From Streptomyces venezuelae (GTDB taxonomy: Bacteria > Actinomycetota > Actinomycetes > Streptomycetales > Streptomycetaceae), in the NCBI RefSeq assembly GCF_008642295.1, contig NZ_CP029190.1, forward strand, positions 6,059,501 to 6,123,500: DNA of 64,000 nucleotides. The letters are read 5' to 3'. This document shows, one piece after another, positions 7,542 through 15,447 of the stretch. Position 1 is the stretch's first letter. Each line of letters starts with the position of its first letter. The notes under the pieces were generated by a model. The model had not been told where the DNA came from. It made no database searches and saw only the letters and a program-made list of their open reading frames with translations. Both the position numbers and the translations under genes were made by a program.

Positions 7542-8807
7542 ATGGCCGACACCCCCGCCTACCCCGTAGGGCTCCGTCTCGCCGGTCGCCGCGTCGTCGT
7601 CATCGGCGGCGGGCAGGTCGCCCAGCGCCGGCTGCCCGCCCTTGTCGCGGCCGGTGCCGACGTGCTGCTGATCTCCCCGTCCGCCACCCCGTCCGTGGAC
7701 GCCATGGCCGAGACCGGCGAGATCCGCTGGGAGCGCCGCCGCTACCGGGACGGCGACCTCGCCGACGCCTGGTACGCCCTGATCGCCACCCAGCACCGCG
7801 AGGTCAACCAGCAGGCCTCCGCCGAGGCCGAGCGCGAGCGGGTCTGGTGCGTCCGGGCCGATGACGCCTCCGCAGCCACCGCCTGGACCCCGGCCACCGG
7901 CCGCAGCGAGGGCGTGACCGTGGCCGTGCTCACCGGGAACGACCCGCGCCGTTCCGCCGCCGTCCGCGACGCCGTCGTCGAGGGGCTGCGCGACGGCACC
8001 CTGAACGCCCCCGCCCACCGCCGCACCGGCCAGGGCAACGGCACCGGCTCCGTCGCGCTCGTCGGCGGCGGCCCCGGCGACCCGGACCTGATCACCGTCC
8101 GCGGGCGCCGCCTGCTCGCCCAGGCGGACGTGGTCATCGCCGACCGGCTCGGCCCCCGCGACCTGCTCGCCGAACTCCCGCCGCACGTCGAGGTCATCGA
8201 CGCAGCGAAGATCCCGTACGGCCGGTTCATGGCCCAGGAGGCCATCAACCAGGCACTGATCGAGCACGCCAAGGCCGGCCGGAACGTGGTCCGGCTCAAG
8301 GGCGGCGACCCGTATGTCTTCGGCCGCGGCATGGAGGAGCTCCAGGCGCTCGCCGAGGCCGGCATCCCCTGCACCGTGGTCCCCGGCATCTCCAGCTCCA
8401 TCTCGGTGCCGGGCGCGGTCGGCATCCCGGTCACCCACCGGGGCGTTGCCCACGAGTTCACCGTGGTCAGCGGCCACGTCGGCCCCGAGGACCCGCGCTC
8501 GCTGGTCGACTGGGCGTCCCTCGCCAAGCTCACCGGCACCCTGGTGATCCTGATGGGCGTCGACAAGATCGGCTCCATCGCCGAGGCCCTCGTCCGGCAC
8601 GGCAAGTCCGCCGACACCCCGGTGGCCGTCGTCCAGGAGGGCACCACCGCCACCCAGCGCCGGGTGGACGCCACGCTGGCCACCGTCGGCGAGACCGTCC
8701 GGGCCGAAGAGGTACGGCCGCCCGCCGTGATCGTCATCGGTGACGTCGTGGCGGTCCACACCGGCAACCGGCCGGGAGACCGGCCGGCAGACCGACCGAC
8801 CAGCTGA
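7542..8807 (+). CDS. cobA: Uroporphyrinogen-III C-methyltransferase fused to a precorrin-2 dehydrogenase-like domain
   Basis: A 421-residue CysG-type protein; ATG at 7542 follows AGGAG at a spacing of 10. Residues 1 to about 150 are the Met8-like NAD-binding part (VVVIGGGQVAQRRLPALVAAGA). Residues about 165-410 are the SAM-dependent uroporphyrinogen III methyltransferase (VALVGGGPGDPDLITVRG, VVRLKGGDPYVFGRG, VVPGISSSISVPG, PVTHRG). It makes precorrin-2 at the branch between siroheme and cobalamin and oxidises it toward sirohydrochlorin. Its place after cobL and bluB-cobT supports a role in tetrapyrrole supply. Chelatase activity cannot be judged from the sequence. Confidence 0.93.
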   Translation: MADTPAYPVGLRLAGRRVVVIGGGQVAQRRLPALVAAGADVLLISPSATPSVDAMAETGEIRWERRRYRDGDLADAWYALIATQHREVNQQASAEAERERVWCVRADDASAATAWTPATGRSEGVTVAVLTGNDPRRSAAVRDAVVEGLRDGTLNAPAHRRTGQGNGTGSVALVGGGPGDPDLITVRGRRLLAQADVVIADRLGPRDLLAELPPHVEVIDAAKIPYGRFMAQEAINQALIEHAKAGRNVVRLKGGDPYVFGRGMEELQALAEAGIPCTVVPGISSSISVPGAVGIPVTHRGVAHEFTVVSGHVGPEDPRSLVDWASLAKLTGTLVILMGVDKIGSIAEALVRHGKSADTPVAVVQEGTTATQRRVDATLATVGETVRAEEVRPPAVIVIGDVVAVHTGNRPGDRPADRPTS

Positions 8808-8849
8808 CGAGCCGTTGGCACCGCACCCAGGACAAGGCAGTATCACCCT

Positions 8850-9668
8850 GTGGCTGATCTCATCACCATCGAGGACCCCGACGACCCGCGCCTGCGCGAC
8901 TACACGGGGCTGACCGACGTAGAACTCCGGCGCCGCCGCGAACCGGCCGAGGGCCTCTTCATCGCCGAGGGCGAGAAGGTCATCCGACGGGCCAAGAGCG
9001 CCGGGTACGAGATGCGCTCGATGCTGCTGTCCGCCAAGTGGGTCGACGTGATGCGCGACGTCATCGACGAGCTCCCGGCCCCGGTCTACGCGGTCAGCCC
9101 GGACCTCGCCGAGCGGGTCACCGGCTACCACGTGCACCGGGGGGCGCTCGCCTCCATGCAGCGCAAGCCGCTGCCGACGGCGGAGGAACTCCTGTCCACC
9201 ACCCGCCGGGTGGTTGTCATGGAGGCGGTCAACGACCACACCAACATCGGTGCGATCTTCCGCAGTGCCGCCGCGCTCGGCATGGACGCCGTGCTGCTCT
9301 CCCCGGACTGCGCCGATCCGCTCTACCGGCGGTCGGTGAAGGTCTCCATGGGAGCCGTGTTCTCCGTCCCGTACGCCCGGCTGGAGGCCTGGCCCAAGAG
9401 CCTGGACTCGGTCCGCGAGGCCGGGTTCAAGCTGCTCGCCCTCACCCCGCACGAGAAGGCCTCCCCGATCGACCAGGCGGCCCCGCAGCGCCTGGAGCGG
9501 GTGGCGCTGATGCTCGGCGCCGAGGGCGACGGGCTGTCCACGCAGGCGCTGGTTGCGGCCGACGAATGGGTACGCATCCCCATGGCGCACGGAGTGGACT
9601 CGCTGAACGTGGGCGCGGCGGCGGCCGTGGCCTTCTACGCGGTGGCCGGGCCCGCCACCCCCGCCTGA
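8850..9668 (+). CDS. SpoU/TrmH-family RNA 2'-O-methyltransferase
   Basis: A 272-residue protein with GTG start. The N-terminal third is the L30e-like substrate-binding domain (FIAEGEKVIRRAKSAGYEMRS); the C-terminal SPOUT domain has the three knot motifs: HTNIGAIFRSAAALGMD, ALMLGAEGDGLS and IPMAHGVDSLNVGAAAAVAFY. It should methylate a ribose 2'-OH in rRNA or tRNA using SAM; the target base cannot be named. It follows cobA by 42 bases and may be read with it, though function gives no link. Confidence 0.9.
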   Translation: MADLITIEDPDDPRLRDYTGLTDVELRRRREPAEGLFIAEGEKVIRRAKSAGYEMRSMLLSAKWVDVMRDVIDELPAPVYAVSPDLAERVTGYHVHRGALASMQRKPLPTAEELLSTTRRVVVMEAVNDHTNIGAIFRSAAALGMDAVLLSPDCADPLYRRSVKVSMGAVFSVPYARLEAWPKSLDSVREAGFKLLALTPHEKASPIDQAAPQRLERVALMLGAEGDGLSTQALVAADEWVRIPMAHGVDSLNVGAAAAVAFYAVAGPATPA

Positions 9669-9702
9669 GTCTCCTGAGCCCGCTTGCGCCCCCGCCGCCC
9701 CG

Positions 9703-10902
9703 CTACAGCTTCTGCGCGGCGGCGATGCCCAGGGCCACGACCAGGGTGACCACCACGAACACGATCAGGCGCTGACGCAGCAGCCGCGGGTCCGGACGGC
9801 CCGGGCGGCGGCCCGCCCCCGTGGTGCGGGGGGCCGGCCGGCCGCCGGTGCGGCCCGCCGTCGGCCGGGACGAGGGGCCCGGGTGGCGCGGCGAGGACGG
9901 CCGGGACTGCGGGCCGCCCTGCGGGCGCGGCGCCGGGGTGCCGGCCGGCCGGCGCTCCGTACGCTGCTCCGCATGCTCGGCGTGGGTGGCGGGCCCGCCC
10001 GGCCTGGCGTGCTCGGTGGGCCGGTCCGGTACGCGCTCCGGCCTGCCCCGCCGGTCCGCCGGGCGCCCGTCGGTCAGCCCCTGCACCTCGCGGGCCGCGA
10101 TCTCCTTCAGCCGCATGGACAGCTGGAGGGTGCTCGGCCGGTCCTCCGGATCCTTGGCCAGGCAGGCCCGCACCAGCGGGGCCAGCGCGTCCGGCACCCC
10201 GTGCAGATGCGGCTCCTCGTGCACCACGCGGTACAGCATCACCTCGGAACTGCCGTGGCCGAACGGGGAGTCGGCGGTCGCGGCGTACGCGAGGGTGGCG
10301 CCCAGCGCGAACACGTCCGTGGCCGGGGTGACGGCCGCGCCGCGGACCTGCTCGGGGGCGAGGAACCCGGGCGAGCCGACCGCGGTGCCCACATGGGTCA
10401 GCGTGCTCGCCCCGGTCGCCCAGGCGATCCCGAAGTCGATGATCCGCGGGCCCTTGGGCGACAGCAGGATGTTGGACGGTTTCAGGTCACGGTGCACCAC
10501 ACCGGCCTCGTGTACGGCGACCAGCCCCTCGGAGAGCGCGGCGCCGACGGCGGCGATCTGCGCGGCGGTGAGCGGGCCCTCTTCGGCCACCCGGTCGTGC
10601 AGCGAGGGCCCGGGGACGTACTGGGTGGCGAACCAGGGCCGCTCGGCCTCCAGATCGGCGGCCACCAGGCGGGCCGTGCAGCCACCGCGGATCCGGCGGG
10701 CGGCGGACACCTCGCGGGCGAACCGGGAGCGGAACTCCTGGTCCTCGGCCAGATCCGGCCGGATCACCTTGAGCGCGACGCGCTGCCCGCGCCGGTCCGA
10801 GCCCAGGTAGACCACACCCATGCCGCCGGCACCGAGCCGTCGGTGCAGCCTGAACGAGCCGACGACACGCGGGTCCTCGCGCCGGAGCCGCATCATCGCC
10901 AT
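9703..10902 (-). CDS. Membrane-anchored Ser/Thr protein kinase (PASTA-less)
   Basis: A 399-residue Hanks-type kinase. The start MAMMRLRREDP is preferred over a GTG 14 codons upstream that lacks a ribosome site. The kinase domain (about 15-275) is complete: glycine loop LGAGGMGVV, Lys45 in VALK, HRDLKPSN (Asp139), DFG (156-158) and APEQ. A Pro/Arg-rich linker of about 100 residues follows, ending in one membrane helix (LIVFVVVTLVVALGIAA) at the extreme C-terminus, with no extracellular sensor. It converges with the methyltransferase gene; the substrate is unknown. Confidence 0.92.
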   Translation of the reverse strand: MAMMRLRREDPRVVGSFRLHRRLGAGGMGVVYLGSDRRGQRVALKVIRPDLAEDQEFRSRFAREVSAARRIRGGCTARLVAADLEAERPWFATQYVPGPSLHDRVAEEGPLTAAQIAAVGAALSEGLVAVHEAGVVHRDLKPSNILLSPKGPRIIDFGIAWATGASTLTHVGTAVGSPGFLAPEQVRGAAVTPATDVFALGATLAYAATADSPFGHGSSEVMLYRVVHEEPHLHGVPDALAPLVRACLAKDPEDRPSTLQLSMRLKEIAAREVQGLTDGRPADRRGRPERVPDRPTEHARPGGPATHAEHAEQRTERRPAGTPAPRPQGGPQSRPSSPRHPGPSSRPTAGRTGGRPAPRTTGAGRRPGRPDPRLLRQRLIVFVVVTLVVALGIAAAQKL

Positions 10903-11109
10903 GTCCACCCCGCTGACTGACCGGTCGTCCTGTTGACGTGGCACAGCTTACGGACCATCCGGCATGTGCGCTCAGAGGCCGCGCCCTCGTCGGGAAAATC
11001 GATTGTCAGTGCGGGATGGGACACTTGAGGGGTGCTCAGAAGTCCCCGTGCGGGAGGCCCTTCCGGGCCGCTGAGCTGTCAAGAGTCCATCGCGTAAGGG
11101 GGATTGGCG

Positions 11110-11355
11110 ATGAAGGGCGACCGGGTCGAGATCGTCGTGGACGCGGGAGACACGACACGGACGTATGAAGTGGTGGCCACCAGGGCGGGGCGCAGGGTGG
11201 AGACTGCCGTCCGCAGGGGAGTGGTGGAAGTGAGCGAAGTCACTCGTAGTGGTCAGGCGGTGCGCACCGCGCGCTTTATGGCCAATCGTGTCCTGGCGCT
11301 GGTGGAGCAGCCCGTTCCGGGGGGACCCCTCCGGGAAGACCCCCAGGCGGAGTGA
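11110..11355 (+). CDS. Small conserved protein, function unknown
   Basis: 81 residues (MKGDRVEIVVDAGDTTRTYEV...). The ATG is preceded by AAGGGGG at a spacing of 7; a TTG two codons upstream is less likely. It is basic, predicted to be beta-rich, with no cysteine pairs or membrane segment. I recognise it only as the kind of small protein conserved among Streptomyces. It is divergent from the kinase gene, about 200 bases away. Confidence 0.7.
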   Translation: MKGDRVEIVVDAGDTTRTYEVVATRAGRRVETAVRRGVVEVSEVTRSGQAVRTARFMANRVLALVEQPVPGGPLREDPQAE

Positions 11356-11537
11356 TGCGTCTCCAACCAGGGGAGTAGGCGCAGGGTGCGCCCGTCATCC
11401 TCCTGGAGGCCCGGTAAAGGGTCCACAGGCATGAGGACCGGGCACTCCAGCGCTTCTAAGGTTGAACACAAGCGGCGGGTGGCTAACTCGTCCCCCGAGG
11501 TCACACACCCGCCGCTGCCAACCCCAGGGAGAGGATC

Positions 11538-11729
11538 ATGTCGGACCGCGCACAGCAGGGACGCAAGACCTTCGCGTTCAACGCGCACCAGTCCGCCTCC
11601 GGTACGCGCCACCCGCTGGTGGCCGCAGCCATGGTGCTTCCCCTGGCCACCCTCCTGGTCGTGCTGTTCGGCGGCTGGGACCAGGTGGTGACACAAGCGT
11701 CGTCCGTGAGCGCGTTGCTGGGGCGCTGA
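11538..11729 (+). CDS. Small membrane protein, function unknown
   Basis: 63 residues. The ATG is preceded by AGGGAGAGG. A polar N-terminus (MSDRAQQGRKTFAFNAHQS) leads to one hydrophobic helix, LVAAAMVLPLATLLVVLFGG, and a short tail. A strong bidirectional terminator follows. The gap 11356-11537 upstream shows no gene. No family is recognised. Confidence 0.65.
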   Translation: MSDRAQQGRKTFAFNAHQSASGTRHPLVAAAMVLPLATLLVVLFGGWDQVVTQASSVSALLGR

Positions 11730-11814
11730 GCGGCGCCTCAGGTCCGGGAGAGCGGCCCGGACCGGGACATCGCCGAACAACCCCGTGGGGACGGGGGTAC
11801 GGCGGACGGCAGTG

Positions 11815-11863
11815 AAAGGGTGCTGTCCTTGCGACTGGGGAGTCGCAAGGCCGGCACCCTTTT
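11815..11863. terminator. Bidirectional terminator between convergent small genes
   Basis: Outer arms AAAGGGTGC (11815-11823) and GCACCCTTT and inner arms CCTTGCGACT (11827-11836) and AGTCGCAAGG (11841-11850) form a long stem with loop GGGG, separated by 3-base internal loops. It is A-flanked on one side and T-flanked on the other, so it can end transcripts from both directions. Confidence 0.85.
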
Positions 11864-11881
11864 CGTCTCCGGCCCGCTCGG

Positions 11882-12169
11882 TCAGGGCTCGTACTCGTGG
11901 TCGTGGACGGGCGCGTCGGGGAGTTGGCGGTCCAGGGACTCGCGGTAGCGGACACAGCCGCGGAGGAAGCGCGGCCAGGGCGGTACCGCCACCTCGGGGG
12001 AGAGGCGTTCCGGGAGCAGGGCCCAGAGCCGGGGATGGTGCCAGCAGAGGTCGTGGCCCGTGCTGTCGCGGTGGGCTCGGATCCCGTTCCGCAGGCGCAC
12101 CACCTCGGCCACGAGTTCCTCGCGGCCCAGCCGGGCCAGGTCCGCATCCAGATCCGGATCCACGTCCAT
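11882..12169 (-). CDS. Conserved hypothetical protein
   Basis: 95 residues (MDVDPDLDADLARLGREELVAEVVRLRN...), acidic at both ends, with a helical LxxLGREELVAEVVRLRNGIR segment and a conserved-looking GHDLCWHHPRLWALLPE stretch. No membrane segment. Function unknown. It is transcribed toward the terminator at 11815-11863 and away from the APH-fold gene. Confidence 0.65.
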   Translation of the reverse strand: MDVDPDLDADLARLGREELVAEVVRLRNGIRAHRDSTGHDLCWHHPRLWALLPERLSPEVAVPPWPRFLRGCVRYRESLDRQLPDAPVHDHEYEP

Positions 12170-12286
12170 TCCCGCAGCCTAGGGCCTTGCCGGGTGGTCC
12201 GCGGGGCGCGACGCCCCGGGTCCTTCCGGGTGCGCGTACGATCCGCAAGGGGGTGTGCACCGAAGGAAAAGGAACCCGGGGGACAA

Positions 12287-13339
12287 GTGACCGAGCCGCT
12301 GACTGCCGTGCTGGCCGAGGTCGCCGCGCGGGCGGCCGGGGGAGTGCCCGGGCCGCGCCGGGGCGGGGTGCTGGCCGAGCGGGCCGACGGGACCGTCGTC
12401 CGGTGCGGGGATGCCGTGGCCAAGGCGCATGCCGCCGATACGGATCGCGCCGGCCTCGCCGCCCGGCTGCGGGTGGCCGCCGCCCCCGAGCTGGCCGGGG
12501 TGCTGCTGCCGCCGCTGCGGCCCGCTGCCGAGTACCTGCGGGGCCGGGCCGTGACCGTCTGGCCGTACGGCGCCCCGGTCGACCCCGGGCGTCCCGAGGA
12601 CGCCCCCTGGGCCGCGGCCGGCCGGCTGCTGGGCCTGCTGCACCAGGTGCCGGTGGACCGGCTGCCCGGGCCGGTCCCGCCGATGCGCGGCCCGGCGAAG
12701 CTGGCCCGCGCTCTGCGCCGTATGACCGGGGTGCTGCGGGACGCCGGCCCACCGGCACCCGGCGCCGGCTCGGGCACCGACCCGGGCGCCGAGCGGGGCA
12801 ACGACCCGGGCACCGGCCCGGATGTCGGCTCGCGCGCCGATTCGGGCGCGGCCCGCGCGGCCCGCGCCGTCCTGGCGGCGGCGGCCACCCTGCCCGCCTG
12901 GGCCCGGAACGAGGCCCCCGTCCCGGTGTCCGCCGGCCCCACCCTCTGCCACGGCGATCTGCACCTCGGCCAGCTCGTTCACACCGGCTCCGGCTGGCGG
13001 CTCATCGACGTGGACGACCTCGGGGTCGGGCCGGCCGCCTGGGACCTGGCCCGGCCCGCCGCCTGGTACGCGGCCGGACTGCTCGCCCCCGAGGACTGGC
13101 TGTGCTTCCTCGACGCCTACCGGCAGGCCGGCGGCCCGGCCGCGGGCCCGCCCGGCATCGACCCCTGGCCGGAACTCGACCTCGCCGCCCGCGCCTTGAC
13201 CGTGCAGACCGGTGCGCTGGCCGTGGCCAGGGCCGGTGCCGGGAACCGCCGACTGGACGAGGTGGAACGGGCGATGACCGATGCCTGTGGCCGAATAGCC
13301 GACCTCCCGCCCGAGTTGGAGTCCGCGCCTCCGTCGTAA
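12287..13339 (+). CDS. Aminoglycoside phosphotransferase (APH)-fold protein
   Basis: 350 residues, GTG start after GGGGGA. Kinase-like APH fold: a Brenner-type catalytic loop TLCHGDLHLGQL and metal-binding LIDVDDLGVGPAAWDLARP are clear, about 235-265 residues in. The middle, about 155-195, is a Gly/Asp-rich low-complexity insert (GSGTDPGAERGNDPGTGPD). Members phosphorylate small molecules such as sugars, choline or drugs; this one has no assigned substrate and resistance should not be assumed. The zinc-finger gene follows at 64 bases. Confidence 0.85.
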   Translation: MTEPLTAVLAEVAARAAGGVPGPRRGGVLAERADGTVVRCGDAVAKAHAADTDRAGLAARLRVAAAPELAGVLLPPLRPAAEYLRGRAVTVWPYGAPVDPGRPEDAPWAAAGRLLGLLHQVPVDRLPGPVPPMRGPAKLARALRRMTGVLRDAGPPAPGAGSGTDPGAERGNDPGTGPDVGSRADSGAARAARAVLAAAATLPAWARNEAPVPVSAGPTLCHGDLHLGQLVHTGSGWRLIDVDDLGVGPAAWDLARPAAWYAAGLLAPEDWLCFLDAYRQAGGPAAGPPGIDPWPELDLAARALTVQTGALAVARAGAGNRRLDEVERAMTDACGRIADLPPELESAPPS

Positions 13340-13403
13340 GGTGAGGGAACGCTGCCGGGCACGTATCCGGTGGCGAGGTCCGACGGCGAGGAGTGAGCCG
13401 ATC

Positions 13404-13682
13404 ATGCAGTGTCCGAAGTGTCACGCGATGATGCATACGTACAACCGCAGCGGTGTCCAGATCGAGCAGTGCAGCGGCTGCCGGGGCATCTTCCTGGACT
13501 ACGGAGAGCTGGAGGCCCTGACCCGTCTCGAGTCCCAGTACGGCCAGGTTCCGCCGCCGGCGGCGCCGCCCGCCTACCCGGCGCAGCACGCTGCCCCCGC
13601 GCCCGCCTGGGGTGCCCCGCAGCACCACGGCCACGGTCACGGCCACCACCGCGGTTTCGGCCGGATGCTGTTCTCGTCCTGA
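13404..13682 (+). CDS. Small zinc-finger (TFIIB-type) protein
   Basis: 92 residues. The ATG at 13404 follows GAGGAG. The N-terminal 45 residues form a zf-TFIIB-like ribbon, with metal ligands CPKC (4-7) and CSGC (about 24-27) and the following GIFLDYGELEALTRLES helix that is typical of the family. The C-terminus is Pro/Ala-rich and then His/Gly-rich (HHGHGHGHHRG). It may bind nucleic acid or metal; no more can be said. Confidence 0.85.
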   Translation: MQCPKCHAMMHTYNRSGVQIEQCSGCRGIFLDYGELEALTRLESQYGQVPPPAAPPAYPAQHAAPAPAWGAPQHHGHGHGHHRGFGRMLFSS

Positions 13683-13694
13683 CCGGGGAACGCC

Positions 13695-13726
13695 GAAGCC
13701 CCGGCCGTGGAGACGGCCGGGGCTTC
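13695..13726. terminator. Terminator between zinc-finger gene and tRNA cluster
   Basis: Perfect 14-bp stem GAAGCCCCGGCCGT / ACGGCCGGGGCTTC with loop GGAG. It lies between the convergent zinc-finger gene and the minus-strand tRNA cluster and can end both transcripts. Confidence 0.85.
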
Positions 13727-13731
13727 CGGGG

Positions 13732-13806
13732 TGGTGCGCGATACTGGGATTGAACCAGTGACCTCTTCCGTGTCAGGGAAGCGCTCTCCCGCTGAGCTAA
13801 TCGCGC
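13732..13806 (-). tRNA. tRNA-Val (GAC), copy 1
   Basis: Reverse strand folds as a cloverleaf: acceptor GCGCGAT/ATCGCGC, anticodon stem CTTCC/GGAAG with loop CTGACAC (anticodon GAC, reads GUC), T-loop TTCAATC. Discriminator A; CCA is encoded (13732-13734). Confidence 0.96.
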
Positions 13807-13847
13807 GGGAACCACGGCTTGAAAGCCGCAGGTCAAGCAGTACTGCG

Positions 13848-13919
13848 TGCGCGATACTGGGATTGAACCAGTGACCTCTTCCGTGTCAGGGAAGCGCTCT
13901 CCCGCTGAGCTAATCGCGC
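13848..13919 (-). tRNA. tRNA-Val (GAC), copy 2
   Basis: Body identical to copy 1 over its 72 bases, including the GCGCGAT acceptor arm and the GAC anticodon. CCA is not encoded. 41 bases separate it from copy 1. Confidence 0.96.
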
Positions 13920-13953
13920 GGGGGATCCATGGATCCGGGATCCGAAGATCCAG

Positions 13954-14025
13954 TGGACGATACTGGGATTGAACCAGTGACCTCTTCCGTGTCAGGGAAG
14001 CGCTCTCCCGCTGAGCTAATCGTCC
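13954..14025 (-). tRNA. tRNA-Val (GAC), copy 3 with a different acceptor stem
   Basis: Same body and GAC anticodon as copies 1 and 2, but the acceptor stem is GGACGAT/ATCGTCC, with compensating changes on both strands so pairing is kept. CCA not encoded. The spacer to copy 2 contains the palindrome GGATCCATGGATCC. Confidence 0.95.
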
Positions 14026-14026
14026 A

Positions 14027-14100
14027 TGGAGGTGGAGACGGGATTTGAACCCGTGTAGACGGCTTTGCAGGCCGTTGCCTCGCCTCTCGGCCACTCCACC
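14027..14100 (-). tRNA. tRNA-Cys (GCA)
   Basis: Acceptor GGTGGAG/CTCCACC, anticodon stem ACGGC/GCCGT with loop CTGCAAA (anticodon GCA), T-arm ACGGG/CCCGT. Discriminator T; CCA is encoded. It nearly abuts tRNA-Val copy 3. Confidence 0.96.
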
Positions 14101-14139
14101 AGGAGTGATTACAGGGGTTCGGGAAGATCCCCCACATCG

Positions 14140-14212
14140 AGCGGACGACGAGATTCGAACTCGCGACCCTCACCTTGGCAAGGTGATGCTCTACCAGCTG
14201 AGCCACGTCCGC
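14140..14212 (-). tRNA. tRNA-Gly (GCC)
   Basis: Acceptor GCGGACG/CGTCCGC, anticodon stem TCACC/GGTGA with loop TTGCCAA (anticodon GCC). CCA not encoded. It is the first gene of the minus-strand tRNA transcript, so the promoter should lie in 14213-14388, which it shares with the divergent pabB. Confidence 0.96.
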
Positions 14213-14374
14213 ATGTCGCCGTCTTGCTCGGGGTTTTTCCTTCGCTCCCCGGCGACGTGTTGAACTCTAGCGGATTCCCGGGCCAGCTCAAAAACGCGTT
14301 TCCGCAGCGTGCTGCCCTCCGATCACCTCAGGTCACCCATCGGTCACCTCTCCGGCGCCTTCCGGTCACCGGCC

Positions 14375-14380
14375 ATAGAC
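14375..14380 (+). promoter_or_regulatory. -10 element of pabB (leaderless start)
   Basis: TAGACT ends 8 bases before the GTG at 14389, the distance expected of a leaderless transcript; no usable ribosome site is present. No clear -35 was found. Confidence 0.5.
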
Positions 14381-14388
14381 TCGAGGCC

Positions 14389-15447
14389 GTGCAAGACCTG
14401 CAGCCCATGGCCCGCTTCGGCGGCCTCCTCGCCACCGATCTCCGCGATGTGACCGGCGATGTCTCCGCCCTCGACTCCACCGGGTTCTGGGCGGTATCCG
14501 CCGACTTCGAGGGGCGCATCACCTGCGCCCGCTTCGGCGACATACGACCGGACCCGGTCCCCGCGCCCGTTCCCGGCGCCTGGCAGGGGCCCGGCGCCGA
14601 CCGGTGGACCTCCTCCCTGGACCGGGACGCCTATGTGGCCGGCGTACGGCGGATCCGGGAGCACATCGCGGCCGGGGAGGTCTATCAGGCCAATCTGTGC
14701 CGGGTGCTCTCCGCCCCGCTGCCGGACCCGGCCGGCGCCGATGTGGACGCCCTCACCGCACTCCTCGCGCGCGGCAACCCCGCACCGTATGCAGGAACGA
14801 TTCGACTTCCCGCGCACGGCGTCGAAATAGCCACCGCCTCCCCGGAGCTCTACCTCCGCCGGACCGGCCGCCACATCGAGTCCGGCCCCATCAAGGGGAC
14901 CGGCCGGACCGCCGCCGACCTGCTGGAGAAGGACCACGCCGAGAACGTGATGATCGTCGACCTGGTCCGCAACGACCTCGGCCGGGTCTGTGCCACCGGC
15001 TCCGTCACGGTCCCCGAACTCTGCGCCGTCGAAGAGCACCCCGGCCTGGTCCACCTGGTCTCCACCGTCAGCGGTGAGCTCGCCGACGGAGCCGGCTGGC
15101 CCGAGCTGCTCGACGCCACCTTCCCGCCGGGCTCCGTCACCGGCGCACCCAAGTCCTCCGCCCTCCGGATCATCGAGGCCCTGGAGACCGCCCCGCGCGG
15201 CCCCTACTGCGGCGGCATCGGCTGGGTGGACGCCGACCGCGGTACCGCCGAGCTCGCCGTGGGCATCCGTACGTTCTGGATCGACCGGCAGGCCCCCGGC
15301 GGGCCCCGGCTGCTCTTCGGTACCGGAGCCGGCATCACCTGGGGCTCCGACCCCGAGCGCGAATGGGCGGAGACCGAGCTGAAGGCCGCCCGGCTGCTCG
15401 CGGTAGCGTCGGGTGCGTACGCCGCGAGTGAAGGGACCGTACGGTGA
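14389..15447 (+). CDS. pabB: Aminodeoxychorismate synthase component I (chorismate-binding enzyme)
   Basis: 352 residues; GTG at 14389, apparently leaderless. Contains the chorismate-binding signatures EVYQANLCRVL, GPIKGTGRTA, DHAENVMIVDLVRNDLGRV, FPPGSVTGAPKSSALRIIE and GPYCGGIGWVD. It would convert chorismate plus ammonia to 4-amino-4-deoxychorismate on the way to p-aminobenzoate and folate. It is shorter than classic PabB (about 450) because the N-terminal tryptophan-binding part is reduced, and no glutaminase PabA is adjacent. The stop overlaps the start of pabC by 4 bases, supporting the assignment. Confidence 0.88.
   Translation: MQDLQPMARFGGLLATDLRDVTGDVSALDSTGFWAVSADFEGRITCARFGDIRPDPVPAPVPGAWQGPGADRWTSSLDRDAYVAGVRRIREHIAAGEVYQANLCRVLSAPLPDPAGADVDALTALLARGNPAPYAGTIRLPAHGVEIATASPELYLRRTGRHIESGPIKGTGRTAADLLEKDHAENVMIVDLVRNDLGRVCATGSVTVPELCAVEEHPGLVHLVSTVSGELADGAGWPELLDATFPPGSVTGAPKSSALRIIEALETAPRGPYCGGIGWVDADRGTAELAVGIRTFWIDRQAPGGPRLLFGTGAGITWGSDPEREWAETELKAARLLAVASGAYAASEGTVR

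Noticed and set aside
9703..10902. PknB-type kinase with PASTA sensor domains
   Set aside because: The protein ends right after the single membrane helix, so there is no extracellular domain.
12287..13339. Aminoglycoside resistance gene
   Set aside because: Only the general APH catalytic loop is present; the fold covers many non-resistance kinases and nothing in the context points to antibiotic modification.
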